Of a DNA stretch of 37,321 bases, positions 1-8,049 are shown in pieces. The notes beneath the pieces were generated by a model. It made no database searches and was not told where the DNA came from. It saw nothing but the letters and a program-made list of their open reading frames with translations. Numbering within the stretch: position 1 is the first letter of the stretch; each line of letters begins with the position of its first letter. Position numbers and translations under genes: made by a program. This DNA is from Alphaproteobacteria bacterium (GTDB lineage Bacteria; Pseudomonadota; Alphaproteobacteria; Micavibrionales; Micavibrionaceae): assembly GCA_021776075.1 (NCBI GenBank), contig JAJFGQ010000003.1, positions 1 to 37,321 on the forward strand, written 5' to 3'.

Positions 1-30
1 AACAACGCAAAAACCAAGTAAGCCTGCGCC

Positions 31-114
31 CTCCCGTCATCCCGAATAAATATGAGGGATCTTCCTTCGTTGATAGAGGATCATATCTCTCGGCTGCGCT
101 CGGGATGACGGGAG
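31..114. repeat. Palindromic intergenic element with 15-bp perfect inverted repeats
   Basis: The arms CTCCCGTCATCCCGA (31-45) and TCGGGATGACGGGAG (100-114) are perfect reverse complements enclosing 54 bp. The element lies just downstream of the chorismate mutase gene, in a stretch with no gene. A degenerate relative with the same left arm and the same following bases (GAATRAATATGAGGGATC) occurs near 7336-7426, so this is probably a dispersed repeat family. It could also act as a transcript-end hairpin. Confidence 0.7.
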
Positions 115-130
115 AGGAAGAGACGTGGCC

Positions 131-1018
131 CTAACCTCCGGCGACAGCATTTTTACCGACATGATCCTCATAAACAGGCGGCACAGGATAACCACCCAGA
201 TAAACGCAACGACCCTCCAAAGAATCAAGGGAGTCAAGAAGCTCTTTCAGACGCTTGTCATCCGCTGCCATGAAATCATCCACTTCCAGTAAATGAGCCA
301 TAAGGCCCTCGCCCTTAAAACTGTGAAGACTCCGCGCCGTCAGGTTCAGTGCCTTGGCTTTCTCAACAATAAGAGACCGGCTCACCGGCTTTTCCAATAT
401 TAAAGCAAGAAAACTCCTGTCTTCTCCGGATTCCTCAAAAGAAAGCCGCGCAACAACCAGAGCCTGATTGCGTGAATCAGGGGCCTCATGGTTCCGATCG
501 CCCAGAGGCACGCGCCCAACGATACGCATAGGCTTCTCCCCCAGATCATCCGCCAAATAATACCACCAGGGGGCCTTATCCGTATCTTCCGGCCAGGGTA
601 AAACGCCAAAAGTTGCCTCGCCCTCCCGCACCATCGCCACAACCCCCAGAGGATTGGTGACTTTCTGCATCGGCAATACACTACTGAAATAGTCTTTAGC
701 CATATCCCAGTGAAGAAGCCCGGAAGGGTCCTCCGGTACAGTTACAGCAACCTTGATCCCCGTTTGGAGCAAAGACACCGCCCCCACAAGCTCACGCCAT
801 ATACGAACGACAGCCTCCTTCGGCAACAAACCTTCATGACGCGCCAAAAGACGGCGAATCATCACCGTTTCCCGGTCCGGCTGAATGATCTGAACATTAT
901 TTTTATGTTTTTCCTGCCCTATACGCTGTACCAAAGCAGCCCGCTTCATCAACAGATCATGGATTTTATCATCCATGCTGTCTATTTGCCGTCGTATTTC
1001 GTCTACTGTCTTGACCAT
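131..1018 (-). CDS. Chorismate mutase (AroQ type) with C-terminal extension
   Basis: The N-terminal ~90 residues match the all-helical AroQ chorismate mutase fold: the DEIRRQIDSMDDKIHDLL helix, then the KRAALVQRIGQEK segment, QPDRE and a final IWRELVGAVSLLQ helix. This enzyme converts chorismate to prephenate for Phe/Tyr synthesis in the cytosol. The remaining ~200 residues form an extension I cannot name; alphaproteobacterial proteins annotated as chorismate mutase are often of this length (recalled family knowledge). The gene is last in a minus-strand group, 46 bp after the methyltransferase gene. The ATG start has only a weak ribosome site. The enzyme domain is secure; the role of the C-terminal part (regulation or dimerisation) is unknown. 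Confidence 0.85.
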   Translation of the reverse strand: MVKTVDEIRRQIDSMDDKIHDLLMKRAALVQRIGQEKHKNNVQIIQPDRETVMIRRLLARHEGLLPKEAVVRIWRELVGAVSLLQTGIKVAVTVPEDPSGLLHWDMAKDYFSSVLPMQKVTNPLGVVAMVREGEATFGVLPWPEDTDKAPWWYYLADDLGEKPMRIVGRVPLGDRNHEAPDSRNQALVVARLSFEESGEDRSFLALILEKPVSRSLIVEKAKALNLTARSLHSFKGEGLMAHLLEVDDFMAADDKRLKELLDSLDSLEGRCVYLGGYPVPPVYEDHVGKNAVAGG

Positions 1019-1064
1019 AGGATGACTTCTAACCCTCTTCCTCTACAAACTCAAAGAAAATCAC

Positions 1065-1796
1065 TTAGTGATAGCCCTCTGAATTAGTCACAAGAACCCG
1101 CTTTTTTCCCATGGCCCGCGCTGTTTTCGTTTTTGCTGCTCCCGCATAAATCTGTTTACTGGCTTCCACAATCGAAACACCTGCCAAACCCGGAAAAAGG
1201 TAACGCCCGAAACTTTCAAAAGTATAGGCCGTCCGCAGCACCAAAAAAGACCGGAACGGCGGCATGAACAAGGCCATCTCCGTCCGTTCATGAACAAATA
1301 AACTCTCTTGCAGATAATGCCCGATTTGTCGGGCCGTGTAAGGTGTGCCATGTCCAAACGGTGTCTGATCGGTTCGCGCCCATAGGCCCCGCCTGTTTGG
1401 TACAATCATCAACAAACGGCCATTACTTTTTAAAACGCGCCATAATTCATGTAATAACTCATGCGGCGACTCCGCATGCTCCAAACCATGCACCAATATA
1501 ATTCTATCAACGGACTCCGTTTCGAGGGGAAGAAGAGCATCCCGGGAAAGGCACACGAGGCCTTTTTCACCCTCCGGCCAAAAATGAACACCCAGATCAT
1601 CCGGCATAAAAGCCACGCTTCTCTCCGTTTCGTCCATGAAACGTTTTAAATAGGGCACCGCATAACCGCAACCCACCAGACGAAGACCATGAAGGTCCGG
1701 CCATATCTTGCGTATATGAAGTGTTAAAAAACGGCGTACAAGCCGTCCGGCACGCGTGCTGTAAAATGTCTTGAAATCATGAACAGAACTATACAT
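1065..1796 (-). CDS. Class I SAM-dependent methyltransferase (Methyltransf_11-like)
   Basis: The protein is about 243 aa. It has a glycine-containing SAM-binding strand (LRLVGCGYAVPYL), an acidic/pre-motif region, the segment ESVDRIILVHGLEHAES typical of motif IV, and GRLLMIVPNRRG typical of the post-motif strand. Substrate unknown. GTG (1799) and ATG (1796) are adjacent candidate starts; the ATG overlaps the upstream Nudix stop codon (TGATG), so translational coupling is likely. It sits between the Nudix and chorismate mutase genes in one minus-strand unit. The GLEHAES context resembles alphaproteobacterial methyltransferases found near gloB, but no gloB is in this window. Confidence 0.8.
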   Translation of the reverse strand: MYSSVHDFKTFYSTRAGRLVRRFLTLHIRKIWPDLHGLRLVGCGYAVPYLKRFMDETERSVAFMPDDLGVHFWPEGEKGLVCLSRDALLPLETESVDRIILVHGLEHAESPHELLHELWRVLKSNGRLLMIVPNRRGLWARTDQTPFGHGTPYTARQIGHYLQESLFVHERTEMALFMPPFRSFLVLRTAYTFESFGRYLFPGLAGVSIVEASKQIYAGAAKTKTARAMGKKRVLVTNSEGYH

Positions 1797-2269
1797 CACA
1801 AAGCCTGCTGCAATTGCGGAATCAAAGAAATATCGGCTTCAGGCATGGCATAATCCGAAATGTCTCTGGGGTACACCCATTTTAAAACCTGTCCCTCACG
1901 CGCCGTTGGAATGCCTTTCCAGACCCGGCAAGCAAAAAGCGGCATCAACATGTGAAAATCATCATAAGAATGCGAAGCAAAAGCAACGGGAGAAAAGCAA
2001 CAGGGGCGCGTTTCAATACCGAGCTCTTCCTCCAGTTCCCGCATCAGCGCATATTCAGGCGTTTCCCCCGGATCAATCTTTCCGCCGGGAAACTCCCAAA
2101 GGCCGGCAAAAGATTTCCCTTCAGGGCGTTGCGCCAGAAGAACACGGCCATCCGTATCCACCAAAGCAACCGCAACAACGAACAACACCCGTAAATCTAC
2201 CGGCACATCAGGACGCGGCAAATCCAAAGCCTCCGCACAGGAGCTAACTTTTTGTATGAATTTAACCAA
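1796..2269 (-). CDS. mutT: Nudix hydrolase, MutT-like (8-oxo-dGTP diphosphatase family)
   Basis: Residues 63-85 match the Nudix box GX5EX7REUXEEXGU completely (REUXEEXGU part: RELEEELGI). The length (157 aa) and the FAGLWEFPGGKI lead-in are typical of MutT, which hydrolyses oxidised dGTP to prevent A:T to C:G transversions. The start is TTG at 2269, supported by a GGGAG ribosome site about 9 nt upstream; no internal ATG precedes the catalytic box. It is the first gene of the minus-strand unit mutT-methyltransferase-chorismate mutase. Nudix substrate specificity cannot be proved from the box alone. Confidence 0.85.
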   Translation of the reverse strand: MVKFIQKVSSCAEALDLPRPDVPVDLRVLFVVAVALVDTDGRVLLAQRPEGKSFAGLWEFPGGKIDPGETPEYALMRELEEELGIETRPCCFSPVAFASHSYDDFHMLMPLFACRVWKGIPTAREGQVLKWVYPRDISDYAMPEADISLIPQLQQAL

Positions 2270-2369
2270 ATTCTCTTTCTCCCTTTTTTAACCATGTAAA
2301 AATGCCTTCCAAAGACTGACGTTTTTCACGGAAAAGTAAACCCCGGATCAATCGAACAAATCATCATAG

Positions 2370-2399
2370 AAAAACCGCAGCCCTTGAGCTGCGGTTTTT
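2370..2399 (-). terminator. Rho-independent terminator downstream of the PPIase gene
   Basis: An 11-bp perfect stem (AAAAACCGCAG / CTGCGGTTTTT) surrounds an 8-nt loop. Read on the minus strand, the stem ends in a T run, 30 bp after the PPIase stop codon. It separates that gene from the Nudix unit downstream. The symmetry would also let it stop plus-strand transcripts. Confidence 0.85.
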
Positions 2400-2428
2400 G
2401 CAAAAAAGATCAACGATATCACCCCATC

Positions 2429-3397
2429 TTAGTTCTTAAGGGTTTCACCGTTAATATCATATTTCTTGATTTTTGATTCCTTCTGCCATCCTTGCAAAAG
2501 ATTCGCCAGAATTTTTTGACGAAGCTGAACTTCCAATTGTGGTTTCACAGCCGCAAACTCAGGCTCAGGGCGCTTACGGCGATCCTCTACCTTGACAACA
2601 TGCCACCCGAACTGGGTTTTCACAGGATCTTTTGTATAACTCCCGACGTCAAGAGCAAAAGCGGCTTCGGCAAATTCCGGCACCATCTCCGTTTTGGCAA
2701 AGAAACCCAAATCACCACCATTTTCAGCTGAAGGACCTGTTGAATGCTCCTTCGCCACATCTTCAAAGACAGCGCCTTCATCGAGTTTGGCAACAATTTC
2801 ACGCGCCTTTTCCTCTGTTTCCAGCAGGATATGGCGAGCATGCGTTTCCTGAACTTCTTCCATGCTATCAAGCAGCTCTCCATATGACTTCAGCAGTTTT
2901 TTCTGCGTAATCTGCTCAACAATTTGACGCTCAATATAGATATTACGAACGATCTGCTCCTTGGCATTATTCAAAAGCTGCTCAACCTCCGGATCACCTT
3001 CCAGATTAGCCCCTTGCGCTTTGGTGTTAATCACGCGGTTGTTCAGAACCTGCTCAAGAGCCAGCGGAAACAATGTCTGAATTGGCATCTGACGAACCTG
3101 ATCCGGCAAGCCGCTAATGAAGTTAAACACATCGCTCCGGTTAATTTCTTCTCCGTTTATAACGGCAACAACCGGGTTACCCAGCTTAATCATGGGTGCA
3201 TCGGCTCCGGCATCTGCATCAGCACTGGCCGGCGCAATATTACTCAAATCGTCACCGCTCTCTGCCACACCGTTACCGGACAGAAAAAACATAGCCGACG
3301 CCGCTATTGCCACAAGAACAAAAACAGCTGCAAAAATCTTCGTCTTACCCGAATCTTCAGCAGCCAACTCTTTTCCTTTTTTCTTATCTGAAGACAT
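2429..3397 (-). CDS. Membrane-anchored parvulin-type peptidyl-prolyl isomerase (PpiC/SurA-like)
   Basis: The protein is 322 aa. Residues 1-19 are charged and cytosolic, residues 20-40 are one hydrophobic anchor, a linker rich in Asp/Ala follows, then a SurA-like N-terminal helical region (about 75-180). The parvulin domain is at about 184-273 (ETHARHILLETEEKA, GGDLGFFAKTEMVPEF, TQFGWHVVKVEDRR). The predicted role is folding of exported proteins in the periplasm. The placement divergent to secA fits an export function. An AAGG site lies 7 nt before the ATG. A strong terminator follows the gene. Confidence 0.9.
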   Translation of the reverse strand: MSSDKKKGKELAAEDSGKTKIFAAVFVLVAIAASAMFFLSGNGVAESGDDLSNIAPASADADAGADAPMIKLGNPVVAVINGEEINRSDVFNFISGLPDQVRQMPIQTLFPLALEQVLNNRVINTKAQGANLEGDPEVEQLLNNAKEQIVRNIYIERQIVEQITQKKLLKSYGELLDSMEEVQETHARHILLETEEKAREIVAKLDEGAVFEDVAKEHSTGPSAENGGDLGFFAKTEMVPEFAEAAFALDVGSYTKDPVKTQFGWHVVKVEDRRKRPEPEFAAVKPQLEVQLRQKILANLLQGWQKESKIKKYDINGETLKN

Positions 3398-3520
3398 TTC
3401 AGCCTTACCCCCATATTGCTAGTATCAAAAACAAAAAAACATGTCCCACAAGGACGCCTATCAATGTATAGCGCCCAAAATAAATAATAAAGCCTTTTTT
3501 CTAGCTTATTGCTATGCTAA

Positions 3521-3549
3521 TTGACGATAAGCTCCAACAAGCTTATATC
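3521..3549 (+). promoter_or_regulatory. Predicted sigma-70 promoter of secA
   Basis: TTGACG at 3521-3526 (5/6 match to the -35 box), a 17-bp spacer and TATATC at 3544-3549 (4/6 match to the -10 box) lie 44 bp before the secA ATG. The -35 box coincides with an in-frame TTG that could be mistaken for an earlier secA start. Its position as a promoter argues against that start. Confidence 0.55.
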
Positions 3550-3592
3550 AGACAGTCTGTCTGTACCATATCGTCTTGAATTTGAGGAAAGC

Positions 3593-6349
3593 ATGCTGCT
3601 CAATCTGGCTACTAAAATTTTCGGCTCCAGCAACGAACGTGTGTTGAAATCCCTGTATCAGCACATAGAGCCTATAAACGCTCTCGAATCGCGGTTCGAA
3701 CCCATGAATGATTCGGAGCTTCAGGCGCAAACGAATGAATTCAGGCAAAGACTGGAAAACGGAGAACCGCTGGACAATCTTATGCATGAAGCGTTCGCTG
3801 TTGTGCGTGAAACAGCGAAACGCACGCTGGGTCAACGCCATTTTGACGTACAGCTTGTGGGCGGTGTCGCCCTGCACGAAGGCAAAATTTCAGAAATGAA
3901 AACAGGGGAAGGAAAGACTCTTGTCGCAACCCTCCCTGTTTATCTAAATACCCTGAGCGGCAAAGGCGTCCACGTTGTCACGGTTAATGATTATCTGGCC
4001 AGCCGCGATGCCGCATGGATGGGACAAGTTTACACTTTTCTAGGACTTGAAGTCGGGTGCATCACGAACGATCTACGCGATGATGGTCGTAAAAAGGCTT
4101 ATGCCGCCGATGTCACCTACGGCACAAACAATGAATTCGGCTTTGATTACTTGCGCGACAACATGAAATACGGGCTGGACGACATGGTGCAGCGTGAATT
4201 CAATTTTGCCATCGTTGACGAAGTCGATTCGATTCTTGTCGATGAAGCCCGCACACCTCTGATTATTTCCGGCCCTTCGGAAGATTCTTCCGACCAGTAT
4301 GTTGCCGTCGATAAAATTATCCCGCACCTCGAAGACGATGATTTCGATCTGGATGAAAAAATGCGCACCGTAACCCTGACGGACAAAGGAACGGAGCGTG
4401 TTGAGACCCTGCTCACAGAACACAAACTCCTTCAAGAAGGCAGCTTGTATGACGCCCTGAACATCGGACTTGTCCATCATGTTAATCAGTCATTGCGCGC
4501 GCACAAGCTATTCTCATGTGACACGGATTACATCATCAAGGACAACAAGGTTATCATTATTGATGAATTCACAGGCCGCATGATGGAAGGCCGCCGCTTT
4601 TCCGAAGGCTTGCATCAGGCTCTTGAAGCCAAAGAAGACGTCAAAATTCAGAATGAAAACCAGACACTGGCCTCCATTACGTTCCAGAATTACTTCCGCC
4701 TCTATCCCAAACTGGCCGGCATGACCGGTACGGCCATGACAGAAGCCGCCGAGTTTTCCGATATTTATAATCTGGGCGTTGTCGAGATACCGACCAATGT
4801 TGATATCACCCGGCAAGATCACAATGACAAGATTTTTAAAACCCTGCGTGAAAAAGAAGAGGCCGTTATCAAACTTGTCCGCGACTGTCAGGAGCGGGGG
4901 CAACCCGTTCTGGTGGGTACTATATCTATTGAAAAATCGGAACAGCTCTCAGACAGTCTGAAGAAACTAAAGATCAAGCATAAGGTCCTGAATGCCCGTT
5001 ATCATGAGCAGGAAGCCCAGATTATTATGCAGGCCGGGCAACCGGGTGCTGTAACCATTGCTACCAACATGGCCGGACGCGGTACCGACATTCAACTCGG
5101 CGGTAATGTTGATATGCGTATTGCTGAAGAAGTCGACCCCGGCTGGCCTGAGAATAAGAAACAAAAGGCCATTGAGAAAATTCGTGCGGAAGTCGAAAAA
5201 GGCCGTGAACTGGTCCGTGAAGTCGGCGGCCTTTATATCGTCGGCACGGAACGCCACGAATCACGCCGAATTGACAATCAGTTGCGGGGCCGCTCCGGAC
5301 GGCAGGGTGATCCGGGGGCCTCTATTTTCTTCCTGTCTCTGGGCGATGACCTGATGCGTATTTTCGGCTCGGAAAAAATGGAAGTCCTTCTGGCGCATAA
5401 ACATATCGGTCTACGCGAAGGCGAAGCCCTGACACACCCCTGGATCAGCAAAGCGCTGGAACGGGCGCAGGGCAAGGTCGAGGGCCAAAACTTCGAAATC
5501 CGTAAAAACCTTCTGAAATTTGACAATGTGATGAACGACCAGCGTAAAGCCATCTATGGACAACGCCGGGAAATCATGGGCGCCGCTAATGTGGAGGAAC
5601 TTGTCTCGGATATGCGTCACACCGTTATTGAAGACCTTGTCCATAGCTGCGTCCCTCCCCGCACTTACGCAGACCAATGGAACACAGAGACACTCCGCAA
5701 TGAAACACTCCGCCTTCTGGCTCTTGATTTACCTGTTGATGAGTGGGCCGCCGAAGAAGGCATTGCCGATGCCGAGATACTGGACCGCATCATGGATGCC
5801 TCTGACAAAAAGCTGGCGGGAAAAGTAGCCAGCACCGGTCCGAAAATCTTCCGCCAAATGGAGAAGGCTCTGGTTCTGCGTCAACTAGACCAACACTGGA
5901 AAGAACATCTCCTGAATCTTGATCATCTGCGGCAGGGAATCACCCTGCGCGCCTTCGGTCAACGCGATCCGCTCAATGAATATAAAACCGAATCCTTTTC
6001 CATGTTTGAACTCATGCTGAATCAGCTGCGGGAAAGCGTCACGCAAATGCTCAGTCTCGTAGAATTCAGCATTGACGCAGATGCCGGTAAGATATTGATG
6101 CGGCAAGCTGCGCAACCGGGTCAGGTGCAGGAAACACGTCAGGACCCGGCCTTAATGGGCTCTGGCGTAGCAGCCGGAAACCATCCGGCTCCAGGCGCCA
6201 CACCGGGAACTGTGACTCCTTTTCCTCCGGCCCCCAAAAAGCCGTTTGATAAAGGTGATCCTGAAAGCTGGGGCAAAACACCGCGCAATGCCCCTTGCCC
6301 CTGTGAATCAGGCAATAAATTCAAGCATTGCCACGGCAAAATCGTCTAG
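3593..6349 (+). CDS. secA: Preprotein translocase ATPase SecA
   Basis: SecA is the motor ATPase that pushes unfolded preproteins through SecYEG. Starting at ATG 3593 the protein is 918 aa, normal for the family. It begins [16 protein letters not shown], and GAGGAAAGC places a good ribosome site directly upstream. Walker A GEGKT is at residues 105-109. The [15 protein letters not shown] Walker B/DEAD region, the [11 protein letters not shown] helicase motif and the C-terminal zinc-binding tail [13 protein letters not shown] are all intact. An in-frame TTG 72 bp earlier would add 24 residues unlike any SecA N-terminus, and it overlaps the promoter, so it was rejected. The gene is divergent from the PPIase gene. 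Confidence 0.98.
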   Translation: MLLNLATKIFGSSNERVLKSLYQHIEPINALESRFEPMNDSELQAQTNEFRQRLENGEPLDNLMHEAFAVVRETAKRTLGQRHFDVQLVGGVALHEGKISEMKTGEGKTLVATLPVYLNTLSGKGVHVVTVNDYLASRDAAWMGQVYTFLGLEVGCITNDLRDDGRKKAYAADVTYGTNNEFGFDYLRDNMKYGLDDMVQREFNFAIVDEVDSILVDEARTPLIISGPSEDSSDQYVAVDKIIPHLEDDDFDLDEKMRTVTLTDKGTERVETLLTEHKLLQEGSLYDALNIGLVHHVNQSLRAHKLFSCDTDYIIKDNKVIIIDEFTGRMMEGRRFSEGLHQALEAKEDVKIQNENQTLASITFQNYFRLYPKLAGMTGTAMTEAAEFSDIYNLGVVEIPTNVDITRQDHNDKIFKTLREKEEAVIKLVRDCQERGQPVLVGTISIEKSEQLSDSLKKLKIKHKVLNARYHEQEAQIIMQAGQPGAVTIATNMAGRGTDIQLGGNVDMRIAEEVDPGWPENKKQKAIEKIRAEVEKGRELVREVGGLYIVGTERHESRRIDNQLRGRSGRQGDPGASIFFLSLGDDLMRIFGSEKMEVLLAHKHIGLREGEALTHPWISKALERAQGKVEGQNFEIRKNLLKFDNVMNDQRKAIYGQRREIMGAANVEELVSDMRHTVIEDLVHSCVPPRTYADQWNTETLRNETLRLLALDLPVDEWAAEEGIADAEILDRIMDASDKKLAGKVASTGPKIFRQMEKALVLRQLDQHWKEHLLNLDHLRQGITLRAFGQRDPLNEYKTESFSMFELMLNQLRESVTQMLSLVEFSIDADAGKILMRQAAQPGQVQETRQDPALMGSGVAAGNHPAPGATPGTVTPFPPAPKKPFDKGDPESWGKTPRNAPCPCESGNKFKHCHGKIV

Positions 6350-6376
6350 GGTCAGGGCTCACTAATTATATCCATT

Positions 6377-6480
6377 CTGCGCCCGTCAAATTTTTGATGA
6401 ATGCTTGTGAAAACCGTGCACGGACATAGCCGTAGCTATGTTCAAGCGGTTTGAATAAACGGGCGCAAAAATTTGCAGCG
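6377..6480. repeat. Nested inverted-repeat element downstream of secA
   Basis: Three inverted repeats are nested: GCGCCCGT (6379-6386) with ACGGGCGC (6459-6466), AAACCG (6411-6416) with CGGTTT (6447-6452), and a central perfect hairpin ACATAGC-CGTA-GCTATGT (6424-6441). The blocks CAAATTTTT and GCGCCCG recur at the far end in swapped order. No convincing protein is encoded. It may be a dispersed repeat or a transcript-end structure for secA. Confidence 0.6.
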
Positions 6481-6576
6481 CCTTGAAAAAGGTTGCCCCT
6501 GAAATTAAAACTCTTGCCATAGGGGTATAAATGCCTTTATGAATTAAAAAAAAAGTAAAAACAGGGATTACAAAGA

Positions 6577-6918
6577 TTGGCAAAAAAACTCTCCATAAAA
6601 GGGGTCTTTAAGGCTGTTGGCTTTTTTGCACTGATGGCGACGGGGCCCGTAATCATAGCAAACATCGCCAGCGATGCGCATGAAGATTCCGATCGCCAAT
6701 ACATGAAAGACAGGGAAACCGCCTGTCAGACAGCCGCCAACAAACACGGTAACACTCTGCTTTCCCTGTACAAAGAAGCGAACAGAAAAGGTCTGGATAC
6801 AAAAGACCTGCAATGGAATGTGTCTTCCGATCAACAACGCTACAATTGCACTTACAAAATCAAAGCACGCCTATATCTGGATAAAATAACAAGACGAACC
6901 TCACCCCATCAGGGATAA
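6577..6918 (+). CDS. Small membrane-anchored protein of unknown function
   Basis: The protein is 113 aa and begins MAKKLSIKGVF from a TTG codon with AGGG about 10 nt upstream; no better ATG precedes the hydrophobic segment. Residues ~10-30 form one transmembrane helix or uncleaved signal. The rest is charged and carries two cysteines, C50 and C91, that could pair outside the membrane. The next gene (15 bp downstream) has the same layout, including a Cys-Thr dipeptide (YNCTY against FDCTE) after the C-terminal Cys, suggesting a diverged duplicate pair in one operon. I do not recognise the family. Confidence 0.65.
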   Translation: MAKKLSIKGVFKAVGFFALMATGPVIIANIASDAHEDSDRQYMKDRETACQTAANKHGNTLLSLYKEANRKGLDTKDLQWNVSSDQQRYNCTYKIKARLYLDKITRRTSPHQG

Positions 6919-6933
6919 AAACAGGAAGAAATC

Positions 6934-7293
6934 ATGAAAAACTTCAACAAAAAGGCTATTTTACTGGCAACAGGCGTTACAGCACTGAGCATGACCCTCA
7001 TGATCGCCATGGGCAGCTTTATAAAAAACGCAAAAAAAGAAGCAAGGCCCACCACTGAAGCCTCTCTCTATGATGAACAGGGCATGACGGATGCCGCTTG
7101 CAATGCCGCTTACGACAGCTTGTCAGACAAACGCAAAAGGGACCTCCTGAACCAGTTCCGGATGGCTCAGCTTAAGAGCGTCAGGTCGTCATGGAAACCG
7201 GAATTTATCATGTCCGATAACACCCTGCACAGTTTTGACTGCACAGAACATGTCAGAAAAAAAGCGGGACTTGAAGACAACACACCGGCCTAG
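6934..7293 (+). CDS. Small membrane-anchored protein, likely diverged paralogue of the upstream gene
   Basis: The protein is 119 aa. AGGAAG lies a few bases before the ATG. Residues 8-30 are hydrophobic, followed by a basic stretch (KNAKKEARP) and a mostly helical charged region. Cysteines at 56 and 103 are spaced like those of the upstream 113-aa protein. By the positive-inside rule, the basic residues on both sides leave the topology unclear. Function unknown. It ends just before a palindromic intergenic element. Confidence 0.7.
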   Translation: MKNFNKKAILLATGVTALSMTLMIAMGSFIKNAKKEARPTTEASLYDEQGMTDAACNAAYDSLSDKRKRDLLNQFRMAQLKSVRSSWKPEFIMSDNTLHSFDCTEHVRKKAGLEDNTPA

Positions 7294-7335
7294 AGGCTGT
7301 CGTCCTGTTCCCCGCTTCGCTTCGTCCCGTTCTCC

Positions 7336-7426
7336 CACTCCGTCATCCCGAATGAATATGAGGGATCTGATCCCCTATCAATGAAGAAAGATATCTCCAC
7401 TCCTTTCAGTCTGTCGAGATAACAGG
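7336..7426. repeat. Degenerate copy of the palindromic intergenic element
   Basis: The left arm CGTCATCCCGA plus GGGATC-containing continuation matches the element at 31-114. The far end (TCGAGATAACAGG, near 7414-7426) looks like a decayed right arm. It lies between two convergent genes of unknown function. Confidence 0.45.
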
Positions 7427-7467
7427 TGGTGGTTATAGCCATAGAGAAGCTAGTAGCTTCCTACAGT

Positions 7468-7911
7468 TTATGAATTCTGCAAACGTCTGGAAAAAGCGCC
7501 GAACATCGCCTGATTGATAGCTGCAAATTTCGGTTGTCCGACTGTCTGTTGTGCATGTACCGACATGTTGTTGAACAATGTCATGATACCGGCTTCATCT
7601 CCGGCTTTACCTTGTCTCAAATCGCCCATGTTCTTCGTGGCTTTTTCACGAAGCTCAGCTTCGATTTTAAAAGCCTCAACTGTTTTCTCAAAGGCTTCTT
7701 CTGAACTATTGGCTTCCGAAGGCAGGGGCAAGGCTTTATAGAGCTCTTTTGCCTGTTTTAAGCTCCGCATATAAGAAACTTCTTTGGACGTCAGGCCGGA
7801 ATCATTATCAATAAGACCCAGAGCTGCGCTCCTATATGTTATGAAAGCTCTATCAAACTCTTCCATCAGACGTTCATTTTCCGGTGTTGATGTATCAAAA
7901 AACTGGGCCAT
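7468..7911 (-). CDS. Uncharacterised soluble protein, largely helical
   Basis: The protein is 147 aa. Two ATGs lie 9 nt apart (7920 and 7911). The second is preferred because AAGGAT is correctly spaced from it and overlaps the first. There is no signal peptide or membrane segment. The sequence is rich in Glu/Lys/Ala and predicted helical, with few aromatic residues. It stands alone between a palindromic element and the CorB-type gene. I do not recognise it. Confidence 0.65.
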   Translation of the reverse strand: MAQFFDTSTPENERLMEEFDRAFITYRSAALGLIDNDSGLTSKEVSYMRSLKQAKELYKALPLPSEANSSEEAFEKTVEAFKIEAELREKATKNMGDLRQGKAGDEAGIMTLFNNMSVHAQQTVGQPKFAAINQAMFGAFSRRLQNS

Positions 7912-8049
7912 CTTATTCATCCTTTTTCATTCTCTATAAAGCAAAGTATCTTATGTCAATATTGCTTAACATATGCGCCGTTTCTTTGGCAATATAAAAT
8001 TTTCTTTTTTAACATAAGACATAAACACAGGGTCCCACGCGACCTGATC

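Noticed and set aside
710-1087. Plus-strand open frame opposite chorismate mutase
   Set aside because: Shadow of a well-supported gene on the other strand, with low-complexity translation and no ribosome site. The same applies to many open frames opposite secA, hisS, cobT and clpX.
2288-2295. CtrA half-site TTAACCAT upstream of the Nudix gene
   Set aside because: A single 8-base match without the paired TTAA box is expected by chance.
6386-6583. Minus-strand 65-codon frame through the nested inverted repeats
   Set aside because: It is generated by the repeat element and overlaps the ribosome site of the downstream membrane protein; no initiation signal is evident.
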